Of a DNA stretch of 43,224 nucleotides, positions 15,419-24,143 are shown piece by piece; the stretch's first letter is position 1, and every line of letters begins with the position of its first letter. The stretch is from an uncultured Prevotellaceae bacterium. Its GTDB lineage: Bacteria > Bacteroidota > Bacteroidia > Bacteroidales > Bacteroidaceae. The position numbers were made by a program, and so were the translations under genes. The notes under the pieces were generated by a model. It saw only the letters and a list, made by a program, of their open reading frames with translations. It was not told the DNA's origin and searched no databases. Location: contig CADBAG010000031.1 in NCBI GenBank assembly GCA_902792635.1, positions 1 through 43,224 on the forward strand, in the 5' to 3' direction.

Positions 15419-16636
15419 TTATTTGATAGTAACCTGCGTGGCCCCATACCCATACTCTTGGAAAGAAGCATCCTGCCACTGGTAGGTCTTATGCTTATAG
15501 GTCAGTTCATTGATGATGGCCCGTCTGAGGACACCGGCACCCTTACCATGAATGAAGATGAGTTTCTGACCTTTCTTGTTAGCATACTGGGCCAAAGTCT
15601 TGCGGAAAATCTTCATCTGATATTCGAGGATGTCTCCGGCCTGCATGCCCTGTGTGGTGTCGAGCAAAGCCTCGGCATGAAGGTCTACAACGATAGCGTC
15701 GTCGAGCCCACGATGCCGGATATAAGGAGTATTCTTGACGTTACCCTTGCTCTGACCGTCTTCGTAGCGGCGCACGAGCTGTTCTTTCTTTTCCGTTGAC
15801 AAGGTCTCCGTCTTTGCTGGCTCAGCGTGGCTGTACATCTCTTTCTTCAGTGTCTTCGGATCGACAACGAGCGGACGGACAGGCTTATCGTTCTCAATGA
15901 TGGTGTAAAGCAAGACCGGAGTCTCGAAGAACGGCGTGTCTTCGAAGGTATGCACCTTATAGAACTTCAACGGTTCAAGCCTCAGCTCTACGTTCACCGG
16001 ATCTTTGAGAATGAAGTTCTTGTCTCGCTTATATGCTAACATCTGAATAGTCAGACGTCCCACATGATTGATGTCCTGAGCATTCATCTCCTCGATGAAC
16101 ACCTTCGTGTTAGGCTCGGCCTCACCTTCAGCCTTGACGGCATAGCTGTTACCTTCTACGGTCAGTATCAGATAACGAAGATAATAGTTAGTGTCATTGA
16201 CAAAATATGCCTCAAAATGGGGCGTGTCCATACCGTTATCGTTCATCGGCGCGAAGGCAAGATAAGCCGACAGTTGGTTACCACCCTTACGCTCCTCAGC
16301 CTTCGGACGGTAGGTCACGTCCTTAGATAGGTCGACGGTGTCGGGTGCCGACAAGTCGACATCCTCATCCTGACCTTCCTGCATCATAGCCTTCACGGAG
16401 CGATGACCACGCAGAAGCGGTGTCTCAGCAGCCTTCTCCTCTGCAGCCTGAGCCCGTTGGTTGATGATATTGGCCGTGCTGTAGTCTTCACTCTCAACGA
16501 CGACTACCTCATTGACAGGCGTAGGAATCTGGAAGCCATCCTCATCCTCCACCAATACTATATTCTTTCCTTGGAACCCGGCAATCTTACCACCACCGGT
16601 CTCACTGAGGAACTTTACTTTATCTCCTATTTTCAT
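15419..16636 (-). CDS. DUF2027 and Smr-domain protein
   Basis: A 405-residue cytoplasmic protein. The N-terminus (about 1-55, KIGDKVKFLSETGGGKIAGF) is a small KOW/SH3-like barrel seen at the start of DUF2027 proteins. The middle (about 110-260) is the DUF2027 beta domain. The C-terminus (about 325-405) is an Smr domain with DLHAEALL and the IHGKGAGVLRRAI motif that in MutS2 and related proteins binds or nicks nucleic acid. This arrangement is common in Bacteroidetes. The cellular role is unknown; a nucleic-acid or ribosome-associated function is a reasonable inference from Smr. It is preceded by queA at 43 bp in the same direction. Confidence 0.85.
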   Translation of the reverse strand: MKIGDKVKFLSETGGGKIAGFQGKNIVLVEDEDGFQIPTPVNEVVVVESEDYSTANIINQRAQAAEEKAAETPLLRGHRSVKAMMQEGQDEDVDLSAPDTVDLSKDVTYRPKAEERKGGNQLSAYLAFAPMNDNGMDTPHFEAYFVNDTNYYLRYLILTVEGNSYAVKAEGEAEPNTKVFIEEMNAQDINHVGRLTIQMLAYKRDKNFILKDPVNVELRLEPLKFYKVHTFEDTPFFETPVLLYTIIENDKPVRPLVVDPKTLKKEMYSHAEPAKTETLSTEKKEQLVRRYEDGQSKGNVKNTPYIRHRGLDDAIVVDLHAEALLDTTQGMQAGDILEYQMKIFRKTLAQYANKKGQKLIFIHGKGAGVLRRAIINELTYKHKTYQWQDASFQEYGYGATQVTIK

Positions 16637-16679
16637 ACCTAATTTCTTTGTCTGTTAAAACATGGGTGCGGACGGCCTA

Positions 16680-17945
16680 TTACGGCATCAGCAGATTAGC
16701 ATCACCATAGCTCAGGAAACGGAAGCCGTGTGAGAGGGCATAGTCGTAAACCTTGCGCCAATCGCCTTTCAAGAACGCACTCACGAGAAGCAGCAAGGTG
16801 CTCTTCGGCTGATGGAAATTGGTGACGAGCATCTTCACAATCTTATAGATGTAGCCCGGAGCTATGATGATCTGTGTCGATGTATGCAGTGCCTCCAAGT
16901 TATCACGATTGAGATAATCGAGAATTGCCTGAATAGACTCACGAACGGATACTGCTTTGCCATTGAGGATAACAAGTCCTTGCTCATCGTGCGGCAGGTC
17001 GTAGGGCTCCCACTGCTCCACATGCAGATCCTCTTCGGTAGCATTAGGATTCTTCAGAATCTTCACGCCGATATAATAGAGGCTCTCCAACGTACGCACA
17101 CTCGTCGTACCTACGGCGATAGCCCGGCAGTCGTGCTCAAGCAGATGCTCGAAGGTATGGCGGTGGACAACGATATACTCGGAGTGCATCTTGTGGCCTT
17201 CGATCTCTTCCGTCTTCACAGGCTTGAACGTACCGGCACCGACATGGAGCGTCACCTCATCGCGCACAATGCCGTGTGCATCGAGGGCTGCGAGAACCTT
17301 ATCCGTGAAGTGCAGTCCTGCCGTAGGAGCAGCCACACTGCCTTTGATCTTCGAATAGACAGTCTGATAAGTGACCTTATCGCTCTCCTCCGTCTCACGG
17401 TTGAGGTAAGGAGGGATAGGCAGCTCGCCTACTGCGTCCAATATATCAGCGAAGTTGATCTGCGGGTTGTCCCACTCAAAGTCAACCCAGTAGTTGGTAC
17501 CCCCACTCTTCTCGGTCGTTTTTGAGCGGTCCATGGTAGCACACAGCGTGAGGTTCTGGCCCTTGATCTGGAAGTCGCGCTTCAGCGTGCCTTCCTTCCA
17601 CTTCTTCAGGTTACCGATCATGCAAAGCCAACTGCACTTTACCGTCGACTGGAACATCTGCTCATAATCGGCAGGCTCAGCAGGCTCCATGAGGAAGACC
17701 TCGATCAGCGCACCCGTCTCCTTGCGGAAATGCATACGAGCCTGGATAACACGCGTATTGTTGAAGACCATCAGCGCTCCTTTCGGAAGGTATTGCGGAA
17801 GATTGTAGAAGATGTCATCCGACAATTTGCCCTTATTATAAATGAGCAGTTTACTGTGGTCACGTTCTTTCAGCGGGAACTTAGCAATACGATCATCAGG
17901 GAGATCGTAATTATAATCGTCTATTCTTATATGTTTTGTATCCAT
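16680..17945 (-). CDS. queA: S-adenosylmethionine:tRNA ribosyltransferase-isomerase
   Basis: QueA transfers and rearranges the ribosyl group of SAM onto preQ1 in tRNA, making epoxyqueuosine. Family signatures are clear: NTRVIQAR near residue 63, PPYLNRE...YQTVY, SVAAPTAGLHFT, the conserved HVGAGTFKPVKTEEIEGHKM and FHQPKSTLLLLVSAF near the C-terminus. The protein has 421 residues, longer than the E. coli enzyme (356), the extra length lying mainly in the region of about residues 115-170. It begins 8 bp after the PAP2 gene, so it is probably in the same transcript as the Bat genes. Other queuosine genes are not in the window. Confidence 0.95.
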   Translation of the reverse strand: MDTKHIRIDDYNYDLPDDRIAKFPLKERDHSKLLIYNKGKLSDDIFYNLPQYLPKGALMVFNNTRVIQARMHFRKETGALIEVFLMEPAEPADYEQMFQSTVKCSWLCMIGNLKKWKEGTLKRDFQIKGQNLTLCATMDRSKTTEKSGGTNYWVDFEWDNPQINFADILDAVGELPIPPYLNRETEESDKVTYQTVYSKIKGSVAAPTAGLHFTDKVLAALDAHGIVRDEVTLHVGAGTFKPVKTEEIEGHKMHSEYIVVHRHTFEHLLEHDCRAIAVGTTSVRTLESLYYIGVKILKNPNATEEDLHVEQWEPYDLPHDEQGLVILNGKAVSVRESIQAILDYLNRDNLEALHTSTQIIIAPGYIYKIVKMLVTNFHQPKSTLLLLVSAFLKGDWRKVYDYALSHGFRFLSYGDANLLMP

Positions 17946-17953
17946 GATCTATT

Positions 17954-18658
17954 TTAAATTGTGATTGAACAGAAAGCCCCAAGGATTACTATCGCCAAGG
18001 TCAGCACGAGTGTTGACACTACTACATCGATATCAACCTTTGCATAGCCCGAAGCGGTGTATTGGGAAGAAATATATTGAAACTTGATATTAAACCTGTA
18101 GAACAGCTTGTAGAAAGCAATGTAAACGATGACGCCTACAACGCAGCCATACAACAGTCCCACGAGCACATCGGAAGGATAATGCACACCCAAATAGAGG
18201 CGTGTCCAGCAATTGAGCAAGGCCCATAGCACCATCGTAACGGAGAAAAGCCTGTCGCGTACCAACAGGCTAAGAAACACCGCTAACGAGAAGGTGTTGG
18301 CAGCATGAGCAGAGAAGAAACTGAAACTTTTGTCAAGCGTTCCGGCAATCAGATTCAATTGTAGCTTTACCGCCGGATCATTACACGGTCGGACCTTGGC
18401 CACCATCGGCTTCACGATGAAATCGTCCACTCCTCCTGCAAGAATGATACACACCAGAGCTGCTCCGACAATAAGCCCTATCTGCGCCATCGTCTCGTTG
18501 TTCTTCACAACAAGATAGAGCAAGGCAATATACAACGGTATCCACGTCAATCCGTTGGTCAGTATAGGTACCAACGAATCGAAGTAAACCGAATTGCTGC
18601 TGTTAAACCACTGGAGCAGCGAGAGGTCGAGTGAGAAGAAACTGTCAGGCATCATCAA
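17954..18658 (-). CDS. PAP2-family membrane phosphatase
   Basis: A 234-residue membrane protein with about six hydrophobic helices and the three PAP2 motifs: KPMVAKVRPCND (Lys and Arg90-Pro91), FSAHAANTFS (His118, in place of the usual PSGH) and RLYLGVHYPSD (Arg153, His159, Asp163). Such enzymes remove phosphate from lipid phosphates, for example undecaprenyl pyrophosphate or lipid A. The start overlaps the end of the BatE gene by ATGA, so translation is coupled. The C-terminal part (about 165-234) adds two more helices. Substrate is not determinable here. Confidence 0.88.
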   Translation of the reverse strand: MMMPDSFFSLDLSLLQWFNSSNSVYFDSLVPILTNGLTWIPLYIALLYLVVKNNETMAQIGLIVGAALVCIILAGGVDDFIVKPMVAKVRPCNDPAVKLQLNLIAGTLDKSFSFFSAHAANTFSLAVFLSLLVRDRLFSVTMVLWALLNCWTRLYLGVHYPSDVLVGLLYGCVVGVIVYIAFYKLFYRFNIKFQYISSQYTASGYAKVDIDVVVSTLVLTLAIVILGAFCSITI

Positions 18659-19437
18659 ATCATTTCTATCACACCAGATTTAATCCATCCTTCCCTTCCA
18701 TCGCCGAGCTGGATCTGCTTCCAACCCTTTATGTCATCATCCAAGATGTTCACCCGAGTGCCTTCATGGATGACATAAGCATCCGGAGATTTATCCTCAG
18801 GCGCTGACTTGACACCAATAGCCGGTGACATCACGATAGCTCCATGACTGTTGTCAAACCAGTATTTCTGCTGCCAGGCGAAAAGCGTGGAGAAGATAAA
18901 CACGAAGAGGAAAGCCACACTCCCGAAGAAGCCCGTCTTTCGCAACCACAGTGGGGAAGCAAAGAGGTAACAGAGCATCAGCACCAAGGCCACGACAATG
19001 CTCCAGATTCCAACAACTGCCCATGTGTCTACATTGAGAAAGTTAACAATGCTCTGATATACGAGGGTGAAGAAGTTATCATCCTCAGGAGCAATCTTGT
19101 CGATGGTCTTGGAACGAGCAAACTGCAGGTTGAAACGAATGTCCTTATCACTCGGTGAGAGCTTATAGGCACGCTCATAGCACAGGATAGCCTTCGAGAG
19201 ACTGTCCGAACGGTAATAGGCATTGCCTAAGTTATAATACAACGCCGGCGAGACACCCTTACCCAACAACTCCTTGTAGTCGGAGATGGCTTGCTGATAG
19301 TTGCCTTGATGATAGCTGTCATCAGCAGTCTGCTTGGTGATGGCAAAGCCTGCAAGCGGCTGCAGCAACATCACCAAGAGCGCTATAATTGATATCTTGA
19401 ATTGAGTTTTTCTCATATTTTCAGTATCTAAAGACAT
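18655..19437 (-). CDS. batE: BatE-like TPR and SH3 protein
   Basis: A 260-residue protein with an N-terminal signal or anchor helix (about 14-33), TPR repeats (about 38-115: SYHQGNYQQAISDYKELL, then NAYYRSDSLSKAILCYERAY), two transmembrane helices (about 138-165 and 170-190) and a C-terminal bacterial SH3 domain (about 215-260, GTRVNILDDDIKGWKQIQLG). This is the layout of BatE of the Bacteroides aerotolerance operon. A Met at residue 8 (19416) is an alternative start directly before the signal sequence. It follows batD by 12 bp and overlaps the PAP2 gene by 4 bp. Confidence 0.85.
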   Translation of the reverse strand: MSLDTENMRKTQFKISIIALLVMLLQPLAGFAITKQTADDSYHQGNYQQAISDYKELLGKGVSPALYYNLGNAYYRSDSLSKAILCYERAYKLSPSDKDIRFNLQFARSKTIDKIAPEDDNFFTLVYQSIVNFLNVDTWAVVGIWSIVVALVLMLCYLFASPLWLRKTGFFGSVAFLFVFIFSTLFAWQQKYWFDNSHGAIVMSPAIGVKSAPEDKSPDAYVIHEGTRVNILDDDIKGWKQIQLGDGREGWIKSGVIEMI

Positions 19438-19449
19438 ATATCTAAAGAA

Positions 19450-21279
19450 TCATTTTCTTTTCTTCATGACGTCTTCTATCTCAATGATAGCTGTCATAGC
19501 CGACTGGAAGGTCTTCTCCATATTTCCGGCCTCATCACCCGGAGCATAACGTTCAAACTCACACTCCTCAAGGGCAGAGATGAACTTACCGATAATCTCA
19601 TCGTTCACGCCACGGGAAGCGAGCTTCTCCTTGATGTTCTCCTTCGACAGGCTTTCTACAGGCATGTTCAGCTTATAGCTCACATAGCCCCACAAGGCTC
19701 GCAATACCTCATCATAGAACTCGGCGCTGTTGTGCTCAAACATCAGGCGGCTGGCTCTCTTCAGGCGCCTGCGTGCAATCTTGTTGGCACGTTTGCCGCG
19801 CATCTTCACGATGTCCGCGTTCTCAATGGCACGCCGGCGGAAGAGGATAAGCAACACCACAAAGGCGATCAGCGGCAAAAGCAAGCTCACCCAGTAAGCT
19901 GCACTGCCTAAGAAGAAGTCGCCCACAGAAGTGGTATCAGATGGACCATTCTTCAAGGCATGAATATCGTTGTCGACAGGATTGTTGAAGTCCTCGGAAG
20001 AACTCTTTCCATCACCTGGTGCCACATTAACCGTAAACGGCTGGGTATGCAGCGTCTTATAGGCGTTGGCATCTACATCGTAATAGATGAAGGATACGGA
20101 AGGAATGGTATACTTACCCTGATTGCGCGGCACGGCAAGATAATCGTAAACCATGCTGCCGCCAACCCCGGCATTCGTGAGTTTCGTCTTGTCGGTGACC
20201 TTCGGATCATACTTGTCGAAGCCATTGGGGAACTCGACCACCGGCTGCTTGATAAGCTTCAGGTTTCCTGTACCACTGATGACCACTCTCAGCGTGATGG
20301 GGTCTCCGGCCTTCACCTCTTTCTTATCGAGCTTAGCCGAGATACTGAACTTTCCCACACCTCCAGAGAAGCCCACAGGCTTGGCAGGAAGCGGGTCGAC
20401 CTGGATATCTACTCCCGGCGCCACAATGTTACGCTTTACCTCCACATAGCCAGATCCTCCGTTAAAGAAAGCCTCAAAAGGATCGACATTACGATTCTGC
20501 TGAACTACAATGCCTTTGAAGGTGATGGATGGGATCTTCAAGGCACCCGTCATCTGCGGATACATCAAATACTGACTCCATGTCACACAACGATAGGGCC
20601 GTCCATTGACACGCTCCACATGAAAACTCTTCTGCTGCGGCAACGGTATCTCCTGACTGTGGAATCCCGTCAGGTCCGGCATCTTGCCTTCGAGCTGTGT
20701 CAGATCAACGAGCGTGTATACTTTATAAGTAAGCAATACGGGCTCCTGCTCATGTACACGGTACTTGTTTGCCGTAACCTTGATGAACAGATCCTTGCTC
20801 GTGATTGCCGATCCGGCAGCCGCAATTTCTTCCTGCTGTCCACCGGCATCCTGATGCATCTGGGGAGCACCACCACTGTTACGGGCACGTCCCGACACCG
20901 TGATCCTCACCGGGCGGGAGGCCACCCATTTGCCTCTGACACGCGCATGAGCCGGAGGAACGACAAATGAGCCATTCTTCCCCGCATAGACAGTGAATGT
21001 GAACGTGATAGACGAGGAGCTCGACGTATGGCCGTTGATCATCTGATAGCTGCTCTGCTGAGAGGTATAAGGACCGGCAATGAGTTCGAGACCCGATGGG
21101 ATGTTACCCGCCCGGAAATCCTCCACGTCCTGCGTGTTGATAGTGTAGGCAATGCGGAAGTTCTCCCCTGCCGACACCTTAGAAGGCGCCGACACCGAAA
21201 TCTGGGCCCGGGAGAGATCCGTGCCTCCTATCAGAAAGCCTAAGATAAGAGAGATATATAAGAGTAAACGTTCTGTCAT
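19450..21279 (-). CDS. batD: BatD family protein
   Basis: BatD is an exported, membrane-anchored protein of the aerotolerance operon, thought to form a periplasmic complex with the VWA proteins. The 609-residue protein has a signal peptide (about 1-25, ending SRAQIS), several Ig-like beta domains (about 26-420, with SAGENFRIAYTINT and KAGDPITLRVVISGTGNLKL), one transmembrane helix (about 460-482, SLLLPLIAFVVLLILF) and a basic cytoplasmic tail (RRRAIENADIVKMRGKRANK) with a helical domain (about 510-609). Length is normal for BatD. It sits between batC and batE in the expected order. Confidence 0.9.
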   Translation of the reverse strand: MTERLLLYISLILGFLIGGTDLSRAQISVSAPSKVSAGENFRIAYTINTQDVEDFRAGNIPSGLELIAGPYTSQQSSYQMINGHTSSSSSITFTFTVYAGKNGSFVVPPAHARVRGKWVASRPVRITVSGRARNSGGAPQMHQDAGGQQEEIAAAGSAITSKDLFIKVTANKYRVHEQEPVLLTYKVYTLVDLTQLEGKMPDLTGFHSQEIPLPQQKSFHVERVNGRPYRCVTWSQYLMYPQMTGALKIPSITFKGIVVQQNRNVDPFEAFFNGGSGYVEVKRNIVAPGVDIQVDPLPAKPVGFSGGVGKFSISAKLDKKEVKAGDPITLRVVISGTGNLKLIKQPVVEFPNGFDKYDPKVTDKTKLTNAGVGGSMVYDYLAVPRNQGKYTIPSVSFIYYDVDANAYKTLHTQPFTVNVAPGDGKSSSEDFNNPVDNDIHALKNGPSDTTSVGDFFLGSAAYWVSLLLPLIAFVVLLILFRRRAIENADIVKMRGKRANKIARRRLKRASRLMFEHNSAEFYDEVLRALWGYVSYKLNMPVESLSKENIKEKLASRGVNDEIIGKFISALEECEFERYAPGDEAGNMEKTFQSAMTAIIEIEDVMKKRK

Positions 21280-21353
21280 AGATGGTGAGTCATAAATGAT
21301 ATAGCATTTTCCGTAAACAGTAATAGTAAACAGTAATCAATAACCAACAGGTT

Positions 21354-22064
21354 TTACCAGTTCTTCTCCAGTCGTCTGCGTTGCGGCTGAATCTCGTGTT
21401 TCTTAAGGCGCTGCTGCGTCTGCTGCTCCTCCTGTTCAGCATAGTTGAGGAGCTGCTCAGCATTGTCCTTGCTCATCTGCTTCTGTTGCTGTTGTTGTTT
21501 CTGTTGTTGATTCTTGTCCTTATTATTCTTGTCTTTATCGTTCTTGCTCTGCTTCTGCTTATTCTTGTTGTTCTTATTTTGCTTATTCTGCTTGTTTTGC
21601 TTGTTCTGTTTCTTCTGATTCTTCTGCTGTCTCATGCAGAGAGCGAGATTATAGCGTGTCTTATTGTCCGACGGATTATTCCGCAGACTTTCCTCATAAG
21701 CTTTGATGGCATCGGAGAAAAGCTGATGCTTCTGGCACACCACACCGATGTTGTGCCACACCATCGCCTTGCGGCGCTTGGCTTTCTCACACTGCGCCGC
21801 ATTCTGAAACTGCTTCACCGCAGCACTGTCTTTCTGCTGCATCAGCAACGCACAGCCGAGATTATAAAGTGCCTGCGGGTTGGACGGGTTCTTGCCCAAT
21901 GCCTTACGGTACTCTATCTCAGCCTTGGCATAATTCTGCTGACGATACAGACGGTTACCACTCCGGATAAACTGTCTGTCGCTCTGTGCATGGACATTCA
22001 TCACTGCCATCATGCACGCGGCCAATAGGAAGATATATTTTTTTAATATCATTGTACGTCTCAT
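21354..22064 (-). CDS. batC: BatC-like TPR protein with Lys/Asn/Gln tract
   Basis: A 236-residue exported protein: signal peptide (about 1-26, LLAACMMAVMNVHAQ), TPR repeats (about 30-140, including NYAKAEIEYRKALGKNPSNP and AIKAYEESLRNNPSDNKTRY) and a long low-complexity tract rich in Lys, Asn and Gln (about 145-205, built from QNK repeats), ending in a charged helix. It begins 1 bp after the end of batB. A second Met at residue 5 (22052), right before the signal sequence, is an equally good start. TPR proteins of this operon probably mediate protein contacts; the role of the QNK tract is unknown. Confidence 0.85.
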   Translation of the reverse strand: MRRTMILKKYIFLLAACMMAVMNVHAQSDRQFIRSGNRLYRQQNYAKAEIEYRKALGKNPSNPQALYNLGCALLMQQKDSAAVKQFQNAAQCEKAKRRKAMVWHNIGVVCQKHQLFSDAIKAYEESLRNNPSDNKTRYNLALCMRQQKNQKKQNKQNKQNKQNKNNKNKQKQSKNDKDKNNKDKNQQQKQQQQQKQMSKDNAEQLLNYAEQEEQQTQQRLKKHEIQPQRRRLEKNW

Positions 22065-22065
22065 A

Positions 22066-23091
22066 TCACTTTCTTCTCTTAAAGAGCCTTACATTTTTCA
22101 ACTTCGGGTTCTTTGCCTCCAAGACACAGACCTCAACAATGAGAAGGAGAAGCGCCAGAACAGCAAAAGCCTGGAACTGCTCGTTATACTCACTGTAGAT
22201 CACTGAGTCGGTGTCACCCTTCTGCAGTTTGGTGATCTGGTCGTTGAGTTGCTCCTGTGCATCTGATGTGTTGTCCACATGGATGTAAGTACCGCTCCCG
22301 GCCTTGGCTATCTCCCGGCACATCTGCTCATTGAGCGCCGACATCACTGTCTGACCGCTGGCATCCTTCATGTAGTTGCCGTCACCCAAGGGGATAGGAG
22401 CACCCTTCGGACTACCGACACCCAAGATGAACACGTTGATGCCCTGCTTTTTCGCTGCTGCTGCAGCTTCTTCGGCTCCACCTTCATGATCCTCACCATC
22501 GGTGATGACGATGATAGCGCGACCCACATTGTCCTGCTTCGTGAAACTATGCATAGCAACGGTGATGGCACGGCCGATATCAGTACCCTGGGTCTGGATA
22601 AGCGACGGGTCTATATTCTGCAGGAACATCTTAGCCGAGACATAGTCGCTTGTGATAGGCAACTGAATGAAAGCATCGCCGGCAAAGACCACAAGTCCGA
22701 TCTTATCATTGGTGAAGTGGTCCACCATATTCTCCACCAGCATCTTGCTCTTGTCGAGCCTGCTCGGTGCAACATCCTCGGCAAGCATCGAGTTGGAGAT
22801 ATCCATACAGATAATAGCCTCGATGCCGTTGCGCTTTTCGTGAGAGATCTTCGCTCCCATCTGTGGACGGGCAAGCATGATGATGAGCACAGCAAGGGCG
22901 GCATTCATCAGCCAGAACTTCACCGCCGGACGATATTTCGAGACGTCGGGCATGAGTTCTTTCACTAACGCAGGGTCACCGAACTTCTTCAGTTTGCCCT
23001 TGCGCCGACGCCATACGAAGAGTCTGACTAATGCCAACAAGGGTATCAGCCATAACAACCATAGATATATAGGATCTTCAAATCGAAGCAT
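22066..23091 (-). CDS. batB: BatB, membrane-anchored VWA-domain protein
   Basis: A 341-residue protein with two N-terminal transmembrane helices (about 8-26 and 58-75), a von Willebrand factor A domain (about 88-290) and a C-terminal helix (about 307-325). The metal-ion-dependent adhesion site motif is intact: DISNS at 97-101, with VITDGEDHEGG later. The pattern and gene order match BatB of the Bacteroides aerotolerance operon. The VWA domain should face the periplasm or cytoplasm in partnership with BatA; the exact topology is not settled by sequence alone. It lies 52 bp downstream of batA. Confidence 0.92.
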   Translation of the reverse strand: MLRFEDPIYLWLLWLIPLLALVRLFVWRRRKGKLKKFGDPALVKELMPDVSKYRPAVKFWLMNAALAVLIIMLARPQMGAKISHEKRNGIEAIICMDISNSMLAEDVAPSRLDKSKMLVENMVDHFTNDKIGLVVFAGDAFIQLPITSDYVSAKMFLQNIDPSLIQTQGTDIGRAITVAMHSFTKQDNVGRAIIVITDGEDHEGGAEEAAAAAKKQGINVFILGVGSPKGAPIPLGDGNYMKDASGQTVMSALNEQMCREIAKAGSGTYIHVDNTSDAQEQLNDQITKLQKGDTDSVIYSEYNEQFQAFAVLALLLLIVEVCVLEAKNPKLKNVRLFKRRK

Positions 23092-23143
23092 TGCTTTATA
23101 TTCTTACACGTCTCATACGAGACTTTATCATTTATTCATTTTA

Positions 23144-24142
23144 CTACGGCAACCGTCTCAGGACAGTGTTGCGGAGCAGAATCTCAAGGAGCAGACAGAG
23201 CACCGCAGCGAGTGCGAACGGCTGATAAGCCTCGTAGCGCTTGGAGTATTTCTTCACGTCGAGCTTTGTCTTCTCCAACTGATCAATATCTTTGTATATC
23301 TTCTTCAACTGTGCCGTGTTCGTAGCTCGGTAGAAGTTGCCATCCGTCGTAGCAGCGATGTCACTCAGCGTCTTTGTATCAATGTCCACGGGGATGTTGA
23401 CATACTGCACCGTGCCGCCCACAGGCATAGGATAAGGTGCCACTTTGTTGGTACCCACGGCAATGGTATACACACGGATGCCGAGCGACTTGGCTATCTG
23501 CGCTGCCGTCATCGGCGAGATGTCGCCCATGTTGTTGGAGCCATCAGTAAGCAGAATGACGACCTTGCTCTTTGCTTTGGAAGTCTTCAGGCGGGAGATG
23601 GCGTTGGCCAGTCCCATGCCGATAGCCGTACCGTCCTGGATCAGTCCGCGAGCAGCAATATCCGTTCTCACGTTCTGCAAGAGGTTCAGCAGCGATGCAT
23701 GATCGGTTGTCATCGGGCACTGCGTGAAAGCCTCACCGGCAAAGATCGTCAGACCGATGTTGTCATTGGGGCGGCCGGAGATAAACTCAGCAGCCACATC
23801 CTTGGCAGCCTCAATGCGGTTAGGCTTCAGATCCTCAGCAAGCATGGATGTCGACACATCCATGGCAAGCATGATATCAATGCCTTCCACCGTCTTGCTG
23901 CCCCAGGAGTTATGAGTCTGAGGGCGCGCTAAGATGATGACGATGAGCGAGAAGGTGATGCAACGCAACAGCATCGGCATATCCATGATACGCTCACGCC
24001 AGCTCTTCGGAGCATTGAGGTAAGCATGCGTGTCGCTCATCCGCATCGTGGGCTCACTCTTCTTACGATAGAGGAAATACCACAACACGTATGGTATGAG
24101 CAGCAACAGCAGCAAGAAATATTCTTTATTAGCGAATTCCAT
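23144..24142 (-). CDS. batA: BatA, membrane-anchored VWA-domain protein
   Basis: A 332-residue protein with N-terminal helices at about 8-25 and 57-73, a VWA domain (about 86-290) and a C-terminal hydrophobic helix (about 310-327). The MIDAS motif is DVSTS at 95-99, followed by MLAEDLKPNRIEAAK, and ILLTDGSNNMG further on. It is a paralogue of BatB and in the Bat operon order precedes it. VWA proteins work with MoxR ATPases, and moxR is encoded four genes upstream here. It starts 1 bp after the end of the preceding gene, so is certainly co-translated with it. Confidence 0.93.
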   Translation of the reverse strand: MEFANKEYFLLLLLLIPYVLWYFLYRKKSEPTMRMSDTHAYLNAPKSWRERIMDMPMLLRCITFSLIVIILARPQTHNSWGSKTVEGIDIMLAMDVSTSMLAEDLKPNRIEAAKDVAAEFISGRPNDNIGLTIFAGEAFTQCPMTTDHASLLNLLQNVRTDIAARGLIQDGTAIGMGLANAISRLKTSKAKSKVVILLTDGSNNMGDISPMTAAQIAKSLGIRVYTIAVGTNKVAPYPMPVGGTVQYVNIPVDIDTKTLSDIAATTDGNFYRATNTAQLKKIYKDIDQLEKTKLDVKKYSKRYEAYQPFALAAVLCLLLEILLRNTVLRRLP

Positions 24143-24143
24143 T

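Noticed and set aside
19960-20970. A 336-codon plus-strand frame.
   Set aside because: It is antisense to batD; it is a codon-bias shadow.
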